Part shown: positions 44,679-52,749 of the stretch, piece after piece
How the letters are laid out: each line of letters begins with the position of its first letter
Numbering within the stretch: the first letter of the stretch is position 1
Assembly (NCBI GenBank): GCA_913057645.1
Contig: CAJXOU010000001.1
Coordinates: forward strand, 1-64,000
Length of the DNA stretch: 64,000 nucleotides
Direction of reading: 5' to 3'
From: an uncultured Rhodobiaceae bacterium
Lineage (GTDB): Bacteria; Pseudomonadota; Alphaproteobacteria; Parvibaculales; Parvibaculaceae
Program-made: the position numbers and the translations under genes
Notes under the pieces: model-generated
What the model saw: the letters and a program-made list of their open reading frames with translations, nothing else
Told to the model about the DNA's origin: nothing
The model's database searches: none

Positions 44679-45449
44679 ATGGATGTAGGCTATCTTGCCG
44701 CCGCGATCGGCGGGCTCATCAGTTTTCTCTCGCCTTGCGTGCTGCCGCTGGTGCCGGCCTATCTGTGTTTCATCGCGGGTACCTCGCTCGAGGAGCTGAC
44801 GCGCGAAGATGCACAAGGCAAGCCGCTTGCCTCAGAGGGACTGACGCAACGCGTCGCGCTCGGCGCGGTGGGTTTCGTGCTCGGCTTCACGACGATCTTC
44901 GTTGCGCTCGGTGCAAGCGCCTCCGCCATCAATCCGCTGATCGTTCAGCACAAGGATATTCTGTCGCGTATCGCGGGCGGGATCATCATCGTGTTCGGGC
45001 TTCATTACATGGGGCTGTTCCGGCTTGCCTTTCTCGACCGCGAGGCGCGCTTCCACATCGCGGGCAGCGGCGAAGGCGAGCGCAGCCCCTTGATGCAGTT
45101 CGCGAGCCCCTATCTGCTCGGGCTTGCGTTTGCTTTCGGATGGACACCCTGCATCGGACCGATCCTCGCGACCATCCTCACCATCGCGGCGGCGCAGGAA
45201 AGTCTGACAGCGGGCGTGTCGCTTCTCACCGTCTATTCGCTCGGGCTCGGCATTCCGTTTCTTGCAGCGGCATTTGCCGTACGCGGATTTCTGAGCTTCG
45301 CGGGACGCTTCCGCAGGCACATGCACAAGGTCGAAATCGCGGCGGGCGTGCTGCTTGCGGGCACGGGTCTGATGATGCTGACGGGGACCTTCGAGCGGCT
45401 CGCGATCTTCCTGCTGGAGACGTTTCCGGTGCTCGCCACGTTTGGTTGA
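44679..45449 (+). CDS. ccdA: CcdA/DsbD-type thiol-disulfide transporter
   Basis: A 256-residue membrane protein with six or more helices and the two CcdA cysteine motifs, LSPCVLPLVPAY near 19 and FGWTPCIGPIL near 155, each on a transmembrane helix. These shuttle electrons from cytoplasmic thioredoxin to periplasmic partners, for example for cytochrome c maturation. A GTG three bases upstream is an alternative start. Follows the TIGR02186 gene by 13 bases. A Pho-box-like site and structured repeats follow it. Confidence 0.87.
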   Translation: MDVGYLAAAIGGLISFLSPCVLPLVPAYLCFIAGTSLEELTREDAQGKPLASEGLTQRVALGAVGFVLGFTTIFVALGASASAINPLIVQHKDILSRIAGGIIIVFGLHYMGLFRLAFLDREARFHIAGSGEGERSPLMQFASPYLLGLAFAFGWTPCIGPILATILTIAAAQESLTAGVSLLTVYSLGLGIPFLAAAFAVRGFLSFAGRFRRHMHKVEIAAGVLLAGTGLMMLTGTFERLAIFLLETFPVLATFG

Positions 45450-45479
45450 GCGGGGATAAAGCGGCCTGTTTTCGGGCGA

Positions 45480-45508
45480 CTGTCATCGAACTGTCACTGA
45501 AACGTCAT
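45480..45508 (+). promoter_or_regulatory. Pho-box-like triple direct repeat, second copy
   Basis: CTGTCATCGAACTGTCAC at 45480-45497 is identical to the site at 5731, with TGTCA at 45481 and 45492 and CGTCA at 45503, again 11 bases apart. The flanks also match: GGGGATAAAGCGG before and GAAAAAAG with TCCCCGATTTC after. Here it lies between convergent genes, with no gene start downstream, so it may be a relic or drive an unannotated RNA. Confidence 0.5.
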
Positions 45509-45582
45509 GAAGGACGATTGGGCGGGTGGTGAAAAAAGTAATCCCCGATTTCGCTGCCTTATCGTGACGTCGCCCCCGCCCC

Positions 45583-45710
45583 GAAATTCGCGAAGCGAAT
45601 TTCGACATGGCCCTTCGCATGGCTCAGGGCGTTCGAGGCTCGAAAAGGTCCACCGGACCTTTTCGTTCGCTAACGCGAACCGCCTCTCACCCCACGAGGG
45701 GAGGGTGGGA
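45583..45710. repeat. covarying hairpin repeat, copy 2
   Basis: GAAATTCGC-GAA-GCGAATTTC (45583-45603) is followed by the main repeat. CGAAAAGGTCC (45641-45651) pairs with GGACCTTTTCG (45655-45665), then GTTCGC with GCGAAC (45665-45680), and the element ends in CTCACCCCACGAGGGGAGG. The same order occurs at 56709-56815 and in part at 49955-50040 and 9432-9490. Confidence 0.75.
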
Positions 45711-45735
45711 ATAACTTATTTGGTCGAAAATCGGA

Positions 45736-46452
45736 TCAATCGGCTTCGAGGCGGGCGGCGGAAACGGGGATAACCGTGCGGGCGCCCATCATCCAGGCGT
45801 GGAAGCCGAAGCCGGGCAGCAGGTCGTCGTAAGCCGTGTCGAGGACATTGAGGCCGCCGGCATAGGCGCCGAAGGCGGGCATGATCATGCGCGTACCATC
45901 CGAGGCGAAGCAGCGGCGGCGGAGACGACGGCCGCGCACGCGAACCGCCGCACAGGGATGAAGATGGCCCGCGATCTCGCCCGTCGCGGGCGCGGCGCGC
46001 GGCTCGTGGCGGAAGGTGAGCGGACCGACGCGGAGCTCCTCCATGACGGCGCCGCCGAAGGCGCGGGGCGGAACGGGATCGTGATTGCCCGCGATCCAGA
46101 TCCAGTCGAGCGAGCGCGAGAGACGCGCGAGACGGGCGGCGTCTTCCGCGTCCATGCGCTCCGCGGCCTTCATGTCGTGGAAGCTATCGCCGAGCGCGAC
46201 GAGGGTATCGGGTTTCAGTTTCGCGACGAGGGCTTCGAGACGGGCGATGGTGGCGCGCGTGTCGTAGGGCGGGAGCGCGATGCCTCGCTCGGCGAAGGCG
46301 GAGCCTTTCTCGAAATGGAGATCGGCAACGACGAGCAACCGTTCGTCCGCCAGCCATGCCGCGCCTTCCGGCATGAGGTCGAAGCGCGCGCCGGAGACAC
46401 GGAGCGAGGGATGCGTTGCGAGACGGGCTTCCTGTTTCTTGACTCCGTACAT
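45736..46452 (-). CDS. pdeM: ligase-associated DNA damage response endonuclease PdeM
   Basis: A 238-residue calcineurin-like metallophosphoesterase with the full set of motifs: VVADLHFEKG near 41, LGDSFHDM near 86, AGNHDPVP near 120 and GHLHP near 160. It matches the PdeM group found beside ATP-dependent DNA ligase, an exonuclease and an Lhr-type helicase. Here the helicase gene lies upstream on the same strand, separated by an unrelated membrane gene, and ligase and exonuclease are not in the window. A role in DNA repair is inferred from family context. Confidence 0.85.
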   Translation of the reverse strand: MYGVKKQEARLATHPSLRVSGARFDLMPEGAAWLADERLLVVADLHFEKGSAFAERGIALPPYDTRATIARLEALVAKLKPDTLVALGDSFHDMKAAERMDAEDAARLARLSRSLDWIWIAGNHDPVPPRAFGGAVMEELRVGPLTFRHEPRAAPATGEIAGHLHPCAAVRVRGRRLRRRCFASDGTRMIMPAFGAYAGGLNVLDTAYDDLLPGFGFHAWMMGARTVIPVSAARLEAD

Positions 46453-46529
46453 AAGACGACGATCCGCAAAGCCCGGCGGCGGGCGTTTCCATTCCCGACT
46501 GACGATAACCCGATTCCGCCCGGAGGCCG

Positions 46530-47222
46530 CTATGCGGGCGCTGGATTTCCCAGAAGTTTACGGCAGACCGTCACCAGGAAAAGTGGCGTAAGCCAGATGA
46601 TGATGACGGCAAGAAAGAACAAAATCATCAATTCGGTCTCATTGCCGCTCAGTTTAAGCCCCTCGTAGCGCCGCGACGACATGGGCATGAACGGAAAACA
46701 GGCAGCAATGAAGAGGTAGAGAACCAGTATCGCGTTTTGAACTGTTTTAACCCCGGTACGCGGCCAGAGGCCTTTCGTGAAGATCATGAACCCAAAGTGG
46801 CTCATCATAAACCACTCCCACTGGGAGTATCCGCGCACCGACCGCAGATCACCCTGTTCGATCAGTGACCGCACTTCCTGGTCTTCGGTGGGGAACGGCG
46901 TGAAGAATTTCAGCCAGAGCCCGGAGAAAAGGAGGAAACACAGGAAAAGGGCGAGTTCGAGAGAAACGAAAGTCAGCACGCGCAGCTTGAACAACCATGC
47001 AAAGTCAGCAAGGGATTCTCCATACTTGTATTCGAGGAGAGTCCAAGGCCGGTCTACAACTCCTCCCACCAAATTGAGCACGAAGTCGTCGACAGTCGAG
47101 GGCTCGCCGAAGCCCAACAGGAGATTGCAGAGCGCAAAGAGCCCAATCATCGCGACGCCGCAGTAGTTCAAAAACCGGTCGCGCGCATGGTCCTCTTCCG
47201 TAAAGCCGGGTATGTCGTACAT
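46530..47222 (-). CDS. multi-pass membrane protein of unknown function
   Basis: A 230-residue protein with four hydrophobic helices (about 22-40, 78-104, 155-176, 198-220) and aromatic loops (YSQWEWFMMSHFGFMIF). Its third codon positions and overall base composition are clearly more AT-rich than all neighbours. It is placed between the helicase and PdeM genes, which normally adjoin. CGAGGGGGGAGCG precedes the ATG at 47222. I do not recognise the family; the composition suggests recent insertion. Confidence 0.75.
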   Translation of the reverse strand: MYDIPGFTEEDHARDRFLNYCGVAMIGLFALCNLLLGFGEPSTVDDFVLNLVGGVVDRPWTLLEYKYGESLADFAWLFKLRVLTFVSLELALFLCFLLFSGLWLKFFTPFPTEDQEVRSLIEQGDLRSVRGYSQWEWFMMSHFGFMIFTKGLWPRTGVKTVQNAILVLYLFIAACFPFMPMSSRRYEGLKLSGNETELMILFFLAVIIIWLTPLFLVTVCRKLLGNPAPA

Positions 47223-47235
47223 CGCTCCCCCCTCG

Positions 47236-49791
47236 CTAGACAAGCCGCGTCGCCTCGGCGATCAGGTCGTCCGCCGCTTCGGAGAGTAGCGCCTCGTTTG
47301 CCTCGCCGTCGACCGAGACCTTGCCGATGTCGAGGAGGACGGGGACGGCGAGGGGGGAGACGCGGTCGAGGCGTTTCAGGAGGATGCGGCCTTTGACGCG
47401 CTTCAGCATCTCCGCGACGCGGCCGACATCGAGAAGGCCGGTCGCGGCGTCATTGTAGGTGGCGCGGAGCAGGATGTGGTCCGGCTCGTGCTCGCGGAGC
47501 ACGTTGTAGATGAGGTCGGAGGAGAAGGTGACCTGGCGGCCCGATTTCTCCATGCCGGGATAGCGGCGCTCGATGAGGCCGGAGATGATGGCGCAGTCGC
47601 GGAAGGTGCGTTTCAGCAGGCTCGACTCCGCTAGCCAGGCATCGAGATCGTCGCCCAGCATGTCTTCGGCGAAGAGTTCGCCGAGCGGCAGTTCGTGGCG
47701 CTCATGCATCAGGCCCGGATCGCGCAGGCACCAGATCGCAAGCGAATATTCCGAGGCAACGAAGCCGAGCGGACGCGCGCCCGCGCGGTCGAGGCGGCGC
47801 GTCAGCAACATGCCGAGCGTCTGGTGCGCGAGGCGGCCTTCGAAGGGATAGCAGACGAGATAGAACTTGTCGGCACGGGGGAAGGTTTCCACCAGCAAAT
47901 TGGTCTCGCCCGGCAGGACGGAACGCCAGGCCTGAATTTCCAGCCACTCGCGGACCGGTGCGGGCAAGGCCTGCCACTCCTCGCGATGCGCGAAGAGGCG
48001 GCGGACGCGGGCGGCGAGATAGGTCGAAAGCGGGAACTTGCCGCCATAGTAGGACGGGATCATGGGCGACGGGTCGTTCGACTTCGTGACCAGCGCTTCC
48101 GTTTCGGCGAGGCCCTCGAAGCGGAGGATGTGGCCCGCGAAGAGGAAGGTGTCGCCCGGCGCGAGCTGGTCGATGAAATATTCCTCGATCTCGCCCAGGT
48201 ATCGTCCACCCCTATTTCCTCCTGGGCCGCCGATGGGCCGGCGCCCTCCCCGCTTCACCATGCGCACCTTCAGCATGGGCGCCTCGACGATGGTGCCGAC
48301 ATTCATGCGGTATTGCTGGATGACGGCGGGAGAGGCGGCGCGGAGGCGCATATCGCCTTCCGCCTTCGCGTTCGGCCGGAGGCGGGCGAAGCGGTCGTAA
48401 TTCTTCAGCGCATAGCCGCCGGTCGAGACGAAATCGACGACCTTGCCGAACTCCTCGCGCGTGAGGGAGTGGTAGGGCGCGGCGGAGCGGACTTCCTCGT
48501 AGAGCTCGTCGGGATCGAAGGGCGCGGAGCAGGCGCAGCCGAGAATGTGTTGTGCGAGAACGTCGAGCGCGCCCGTGCGCGCCACCATGCCGTCCTGCGC
48601 GCCTTCGAGCGCGGCGGCGCGGGCGGCTTCGCATTCCAGCACCTCGAAACGGTTGGCGGGGACGAGCACGGCGCGCGAGGGATCGTCGAGGCGGTGGTTC
48701 GCGCGGCCGATGCGCTGGAGCAACCGGCTCGCGCCTTTCGGGGCGCCCATGTTGACGACGAGATCGACCTCGCCCCAGTCGATGCCGAGATCGAGGGTCG
48801 AGGTGCAGACGACGGCGCGCAGCGTGCCCGCCGACATGGCGGCCTCGACCTTGCGGCGCGCTTCCGATCGCGCTTCACCACGGCTCGCTCTCGCCGGAAG
48901 CGCGTCCTCGTTGAGACGCCAGAGTTCCTGAAAGACGAATTCGGCCTGGGAGCGCGTGTTGACGAAGACGAGGACGGTGCGGTTCGCGCGGATCGCCTCG
49001 TAGACGGCGGGGAGCGCATGGCGCGCGGAATGGCCCGACCAGGGGATGCGGACCTCCTCGTTCTCCGAACCGGCGGGCGTCAGCACCGAGATTTCCGGCA
49101 ACGCGCCGGGCGGCGCGACCACGATCTCGCTCAGGGCTTCACCTTCCGGAGGCTGCGGCATCAGGTAGCGGCGCAGCGCATCGGGCTCGGCGACGGTCGC
49201 CGAGAGGCCGGTGCGGCGAAGGTCTGGCGCGAGTTTCGCGAGACGCGCGAGGCCGAGCGAGAGGAGATCGCCGCGCTTCGAATTCGCCAGCGCGTGCAGC
49301 TCGTCGAGAACGAGATGCGTGAGCGAACCGAAGAATTCATGCGCGTCGGGATAGGAGAGAAGCAGGGCGAGCTGCTCCGGCGTCGTCATCAGGATATCGG
49401 GCGGTTCGCGGCGCTGGCGCTGGCGGCGGTTCTGCGGCGTGTCGCCGGTGCGCGTCTCGATGGAAATGTCGAGGCCCATTTCGGCGACCGGCATTTCGAG
49501 ATTGCGCTTCACGTCGACGGCGAGCGCCTTGAGCGGCGAGATGTAGAGCGTGTGGAGCGCGCGCTTTTTCGGCGTGGCACGGGAAGCGAGATCGAGCAGG
49601 CTCGGCAGGAAGCCCGCCAGCGTCTTGCCGGCGCCTGTCGGCGCGATCAGGAGCGCGGACTTGCCCTCCACCGCGAGTGCCGCGAGCGCGAGCTGATGCG
49701 CGCGAGGGCGCCAGCCGCGGGAGGCGAACCAGCGGGCGAAGAGCGGAGGGAGTGTTTCGGCGTCCGGCGCGACGGCGAGGGGCTTCGTCAT
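47236..49791 (-). CDS. ligase-associated DEXH-box helicase (Lhr-core type)
   Basis: An 851-residue superfamily 2 helicase: Walker A APTGAGKT near 48, TRTGDT, TTPEQLALLL, DELHALANSKRGD as the DEXH box, GLSATVAEPDAL (motif III), VFVNTRSQAEFVF (motif IV) and QRIGRANHRLDDPSRA (motif VI). The winged-helix and Lhr-specific C-terminal domain follow (about 420-851). It is the helicase of the ligase-associated repair set that includes PdeM. The start at 49791 has only a weak site; the frame extends 26 codons upstream into a repeat and was not used. Confidence 0.9.
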   Translation of the reverse strand: MTKPLAVAPDAETLPPLFARWFASRGWRPRAHQLALAALAVEGKSALLIAPTGAGKTLAGFLPSLLDLASRATPKKRALHTLYISPLKALAVDVKRNLEMPVAEMGLDISIETRTGDTPQNRRQRQRREPPDILMTTPEQLALLLSYPDAHEFFGSLTHLVLDELHALANSKRGDLLSLGLARLAKLAPDLRRTGLSATVAEPDALRRYLMPQPPEGEALSEIVVAPPGALPEISVLTPAGSENEEVRIPWSGHSARHALPAVYEAIRANRTVLVFVNTRSQAEFVFQELWRLNEDALPARASRGEARSEARRKVEAAMSAGTLRAVVCTSTLDLGIDWGEVDLVVNMGAPKGASRLLQRIGRANHRLDDPSRAVLVPANRFEVLECEAARAAALEGAQDGMVARTGALDVLAQHILGCACSAPFDPDELYEEVRSAAPYHSLTREEFGKVVDFVSTGGYALKNYDRFARLRPNAKAEGDMRLRAASPAVIQQYRMNVGTIVEAPMLKVRMVKRGGRRPIGGPGGNRGGRYLGEIEEYFIDQLAPGDTFLFAGHILRFEGLAETEALVTKSNDPSPMIPSYYGGKFPLSTYLAARVRRLFAHREEWQALPAPVREWLEIQAWRSVLPGETNLLVETFPRADKFYLVCYPFEGRLAHQTLGMLLTRRLDRAGARPLGFVASEYSLAIWCLRDPGLMHERHELPLGELFAEDMLGDDLDAWLAESSLLKRTFRDCAIISGLIERRYPGMEKSGRQVTFSSDLIYNVLREHEPDHILLRATYNDAATGLLDVGRVAEMLKRVKGRILLKRLDRVSPLAVPVLLDIGKVSVDGEANEALLSEAADDLIAEATRLV

Positions 49792-49819
49792 GGGTAGAGA
49801 GTAGCAGCGAACCCCAAAA

Positions 49820-49930
49820 CCGTCATCGCGAGGAGGCCGGAAGGCCGACGACGCGATCCAGGGCGGCAAGTTCGGTGCTCGCCGCCCCTGGATTGCTTCG
49901 TCGCGGCTTCGCCGCTTCTCGCAATGACGG
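49820..49930. repeat. 111-bp long inverted repeat
   Basis: CCGTCATCGCGAGGAG (49820-49835) mirrors CTTCTCGCAATGACGG (49915-49930), and GACGCGATCCAGGG inside mirrors CCCTGGATTGCTTCGTC, so almost the whole element pairs with itself. It lies just upstream of the helicase gene. No transposase is present; size and symmetry are MITE-like. Confidence 0.75.
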
Positions 49931-49954
49931 TGTTAACATTTTCGTGTGCCGCTC

Positions 49955-50040
49955 CGGCCCTTCGCGGGGCTCAGGGCGTTCAGAGGCTCGAAAAGGTCCA
50001 CCGGACCTTTTCGTTTGCCAAGGCAAAACGCCTCTTCACG
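49955..50040. repeat. covarying hairpin repeat, copy 3
   Basis: CCCTTCGCGGGGCTCAGGGC is followed by CGAAAAGGTCC-ACC-GGACCTTTTCG (49989-50013). A second stem follows, with TTTGCC pairing GGCAAA (about 50014-50027), where copy 2 has GTTCGC/GCGAAC. It ends with CGCCTCTTCAC. Confidence 0.72.
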
Positions 50041-50109
50041 GTTCAATTTGGCGGCTTGCCGTGTGAAACTGCGCTTCCCCAGCAGATCACCTCCGAGGAG
50101 TCCCCCCAC

Positions 50110-50946
50110 ATGTTCGATCAATTGCCGCCTTCCGTCCGGGAGCAGATGGACGTTCTTCTGCCGCAGGTTCTCGAGGGCGGCGTGAACATCCTGATCGCGG
50201 TCATCATCCTGATCGCCGGTCTCTGGTTTGCCGGACGGCTTCGGGCCTGGACGATGCGCGGACTCGGGCGGTGGCCGACGATGGACGAGATGCTGAAGAA
50301 CTTCTTCGGCAACATCGTGCGCTACCTGGTGCTGATCTTCACGATCCTCGCGGTGCTGGCGAAATTCGGCGTGCAGACGGCGAGCCTCATCGCCGTTCTG
50401 GGCGCGGCGGGCCTCGCGGTCGGCCTCGCGCTGCAGGGGACGCTGTCGAATGTCGCGGCCGGCGTGATGCTGCTGATCTTCCGGCCGTTCCGCTCGGGGC
50501 ATTATGTGGAAGCGGGCGGCGTCGCCGGGACGGTGAAGGAGCTCACGCTTTTCACGACGGAGCTCGCGACACCCGACAATGTCCAGATCATCGTGCCGAA
50601 CAGCGACGTCTGGGGGCAGCCGATCACGAATTACAGCTACCACCCGCAGCGCCGTCTCGACATGACCTTCGGGATTTCCTATGGCGACGACATCGGCAAG
50701 GCGATGGACATCATCCGGCGCGAACTGGAAGCGGAACCGCGCTGCCTCGCCGACCCGGAGCCCTTCATCGGCGTCATCAATCTCGGCGAGAGTTCGGTCG
50801 ATATCGTGGTGCGCGTCTGGGTGATGAATGACGACTACTGGCCGACGAAATTCGACCTGACACGGCGCATCAAGGAAGGCTTCGACGAGGGCGGCATCAC
50901 GATCCCGTTCCCGGTGCGGACTATCTATAATACTGCGGCGGACTAA
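50110..50946 (+). CDS. MscS-family mechanosensitive channel
   Basis: A 278-residue small-conductance channel. Three helices span about 25-46, 65-85 and 88-118, the last being the pore helix (LGAAGLAVGLALQGTLSNVAAG) with the Gly/Ala packing of MscS. LLIFRPFRSGHYVEAGG starts the cytoplasmic beta domain and VIVPNSDVWGQPITNYS follows. The ATG at 50110 is preceded by GAGGAG with 9-base spacing. It releases solutes under osmotic downshock. Confidence 0.92.
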   Translation: MFDQLPPSVREQMDVLLPQVLEGGVNILIAVIILIAGLWFAGRLRAWTMRGLGRWPTMDEMLKNFFGNIVRYLVLIFTILAVLAKFGVQTASLIAVLGAAGLAVGLALQGTLSNVAAGVMLLIFRPFRSGHYVEAGGVAGTVKELTLFTTELATPDNVQIIVPNSDVWGQPITNYSYHPQRRLDMTFGISYGDDIGKAMDIIRRELEAEPRCLADPEPFIGVINLGESSVDIVVRVWVMNDDYWPTKFDLTRRIKEGFDEGGITIPFPVRTIYNTAAD

Positions 50947-51015
50947 CGCCGCCATGTGGGCTACACTGCGGACCAGCCGCGAGAGGCACGGCGACACAAA
51001 GGACTGAGAACGGAC

Positions 51016-51288
51016 ATGGATCGTTTTTTCGGCGGGCCTATCCTGCCCACGCTTTTCAAGCTCGCCATCGCCTCCATCGCGGTGGGCGTCGTGCTCGCGG
51101 TGTTCGGCATCAAGCCGATCGACCTCTGGCGCGACTTTCTCGACACCATCGCGCAGATCTGGGCGATGGGGTTCGACGCCATCGACTGGTCGTTGCAGTA
51201 CCTGCTGCTCGGCGCCGTGGTCGTGATTCCGATCTTCGTCGCGATCCGGCTGTGGAGCGTGCTTATGGCGCGCGACAAGAAGGAGTGA
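51016..51288 (+). CDS. DUF6460 small membrane protein
   Basis: A 90-residue protein with two transmembrane helices (about 12-31 and 61-82) and the pattern MDRFFGGPILPTLFKLA and LQYLLLGAVVVIPIFVAIRL typical of DUF6460. It has a short basic C-terminal tail (ARDKKE). It follows the MscS gene by 69 bases and may be co-transcribed. Function unknown. Confidence 0.8.
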   Translation: MDRFFGGPILPTLFKLAIASIAVGVVLAVFGIKPIDLWRDFLDTIAQIWAMGFDAIDWSLQYLLLGAVVVIPIFVAIRLWSVLMARDKKE

Positions 51289-51340
51289 GAGCGGCTGGCC
51301 CACGCGACAGGCGGCTTCAAGCGCGAACCAAAACAACATT

Positions 51341-51481
51341 TGTCATCCCGGCGAAAGCCGGGACCCACTCGCATTTCAACTTGCCGCAGCTGTTGAAGGA
51401 GGCACTTCCCTTTCCGCGACGGTAGCACATCGCCGCGCTTGCTGAGGGAACCAATGGGTCCCGGCCTTCGCCGGGATGACA
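51341..51481. repeat. inverted pair of REP-like palindromes
   Basis: TGTCATCCCGGCGAAAGCCG begins at 51341 and GGTCCCGGCCTTCGCCGGGA lies at about 51458-51477, in opposite orientation, ending in TGACAT. Same family and layout as 11046-11140, with a longer spacer. The rest of the gap to 51600 shows nothing else except the ribosome binding site of the next gene. Confidence 0.75.
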
Positions 51482-51600
51482 TTTCATTTTTATCTTTTGC
51501 TGCGTTTCAATCTCCCCTTCCCTTGCGTCAAACCGAAAGGCGAGACGGCGCGCGCGTGAGAAGCTAATCTCGCCGGCAAAACATGTCAGCGGAGGGAAAG

Positions 51601-52488
51601 ATGGTTTCGATGTTTCGCGACGGCGCGCTCAAGGGCAAGCGCATTCTGGTGACGGGCGGCGGCACGGGGCTCGGCAAGGAGATGGCCGAAGATTATCTCC
51701 GGCTCGGCGCGGCGGTCTATATCTGCGGGCGGCGGAAGAACGTGCTCGACGACACCGCGAAAGAACTCATGGACAAACATGGCGGCTCGGTGAAGACGCA
51801 CAGCGTCGACATTCGCGTGGCGCAGGCGGTCGACGAGATGGTCGAGGAAATCTGGGCGGACGGACCGCTGACGGGGCTCGTGAACAATGCGGCGGGGAAT
51901 TTCATCTCGCCGACGAAAGACCTTTCCTCGCGCGGCTTCGACGCCATCGCGAATATCGTGTTTCATGGCTCGTTCTATGTCACGCATGCGGTCGGCACGC
52001 GCTGGATCCGCGACAAGGTCAAGGGCAGCGTCATCTCGATCCTCACCACATGGATCTGGAACGGCGGGCCCTTTACCGTGCCCTCCGCGATGTCGAAGGC
52101 GGGCGTCAACATCATGACGAAATCGCTCGCCGCCGAATGGGGGCCCTACGGCATCCGGCTCAACGCGATCGCGCCCGGCCCCTTCCCGACCGAAGGCGCC
52201 TGGGCGCGGCTGTCGCCCGGGCAATCGACCGATGGCGAGGGCTCGCGCGAGGGCATTCCGATGGGGCGCGTCGGCGAGATGGGCGAATTGCAGAACCTCG
52301 CGACGTTTCTCATGGCGGATGGCTGCGAATATCTCACCGGGCAGACCATCGCCATCGACGGCGGCGGCTTCTCGGGCGGCGGCGGCAACTTCTCGCGGCT
52401 GTCGAAACTCTCCGACGAGGAATGGGACAAGATGCGCGAGATGATCCGCAGCGCGAACGACAAGGACAAGGCGCAGCGGAGCGTTTGA
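51601..52488 (+). CDS. 2,4-dienoyl-CoA reductase-like SDR
   Basis: A 295-residue SDR whose closest recognisable relative is mitochondrial DECR1. It has TGGGTGLGKEMAE for cofactor binding, NNAAGNFISP, and the block PSAMSKAGVNIMTKSLAAEW followed by GPYGIRLNAIAPGP. DECR enzymes use a Tyr 15 residues before the Lys of SxxxK; here that position is W151, with K166 kept, so the proton donor may be missing or replaced. GGAGGGAAAG stands directly before the ATG at 51601, favouring it over 51583. Role in unsaturated fatty-acid degradation inferred. Confidence 0.85.
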   Translation: MVSMFRDGALKGKRILVTGGGTGLGKEMAEDYLRLGAAVYICGRRKNVLDDTAKELMDKHGGSVKTHSVDIRVAQAVDEMVEEIWADGPLTGLVNNAAGNFISPTKDLSSRGFDAIANIVFHGSFYVTHAVGTRWIRDKVKGSVISILTTWIWNGGPFTVPSAMSKAGVNIMTKSLAAEWGPYGIRLNAIAPGPFPTEGAWARLSPGQSTDGEGSREGIPMGRVGEMGELQNLATFLMADGCEYLTGQTIAIDGGGFSGGGGNFSRLSKLSDEEWDKMREMIRSANDKDKAQRSV

Positions 52489-52603
52489 AGGATGGAGGGC
52501 TTGCACGCCCACGGGTATCGCCTTCGGCGATCCCGAGGGCAGGCTCCGGCGCAGAGCCGCAGAGAAGAAGCGGCACACGGAGACACGGAGGAGGAAGGGT
52601 TCC

Positions 52604-52734
52604 ACGCGAAGGCGCGAAGACGCGAAGAAGAAGAATTGATTGCGCCTGCGGCGCGAAGAACCTTCCGGCGCAAAGCGCCAGAAAATCTTCTCTGCGCCTC
52701 CATGTGCACAACTCTTCTTCGCGTCTTCGCGTGA
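52604..52734. repeat. inverted repeat of GAAGACGCGAAG type
   Basis: GCGCGAAGACGCGAAGAAGA (52612-52631) and its complement TCTTCTTCGCGTCTTCGCGT (52713-52732) flank a 81-base interior. Outer CACGGAGG-like and GGCGCAAAGCGCC segments add further pairing. The 260-bp gap holds no credible gene. Confidence 0.7.
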
Positions 52735-52749
52735 GTCCTTTCCTCCCGT

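Noticed and set aside
45507-45773. 88-codon frame after the second Pho-box-like site
   Set aside because: It translates the structured repeat (RLEKVHRTFSF pattern recurs in every repeat copy) and is therefore not a protein gene.
47695-49797. 700-codon frame opposite the helicase
   Set aside because: Antisense shadow; the minus-strand frame has all helicase motifs.
49677-50066. 129-codon frame spanning the repeats upstream of mscS
   Set aside because: Runs through two inverted repeats and the helicase start region; no coding evidence.
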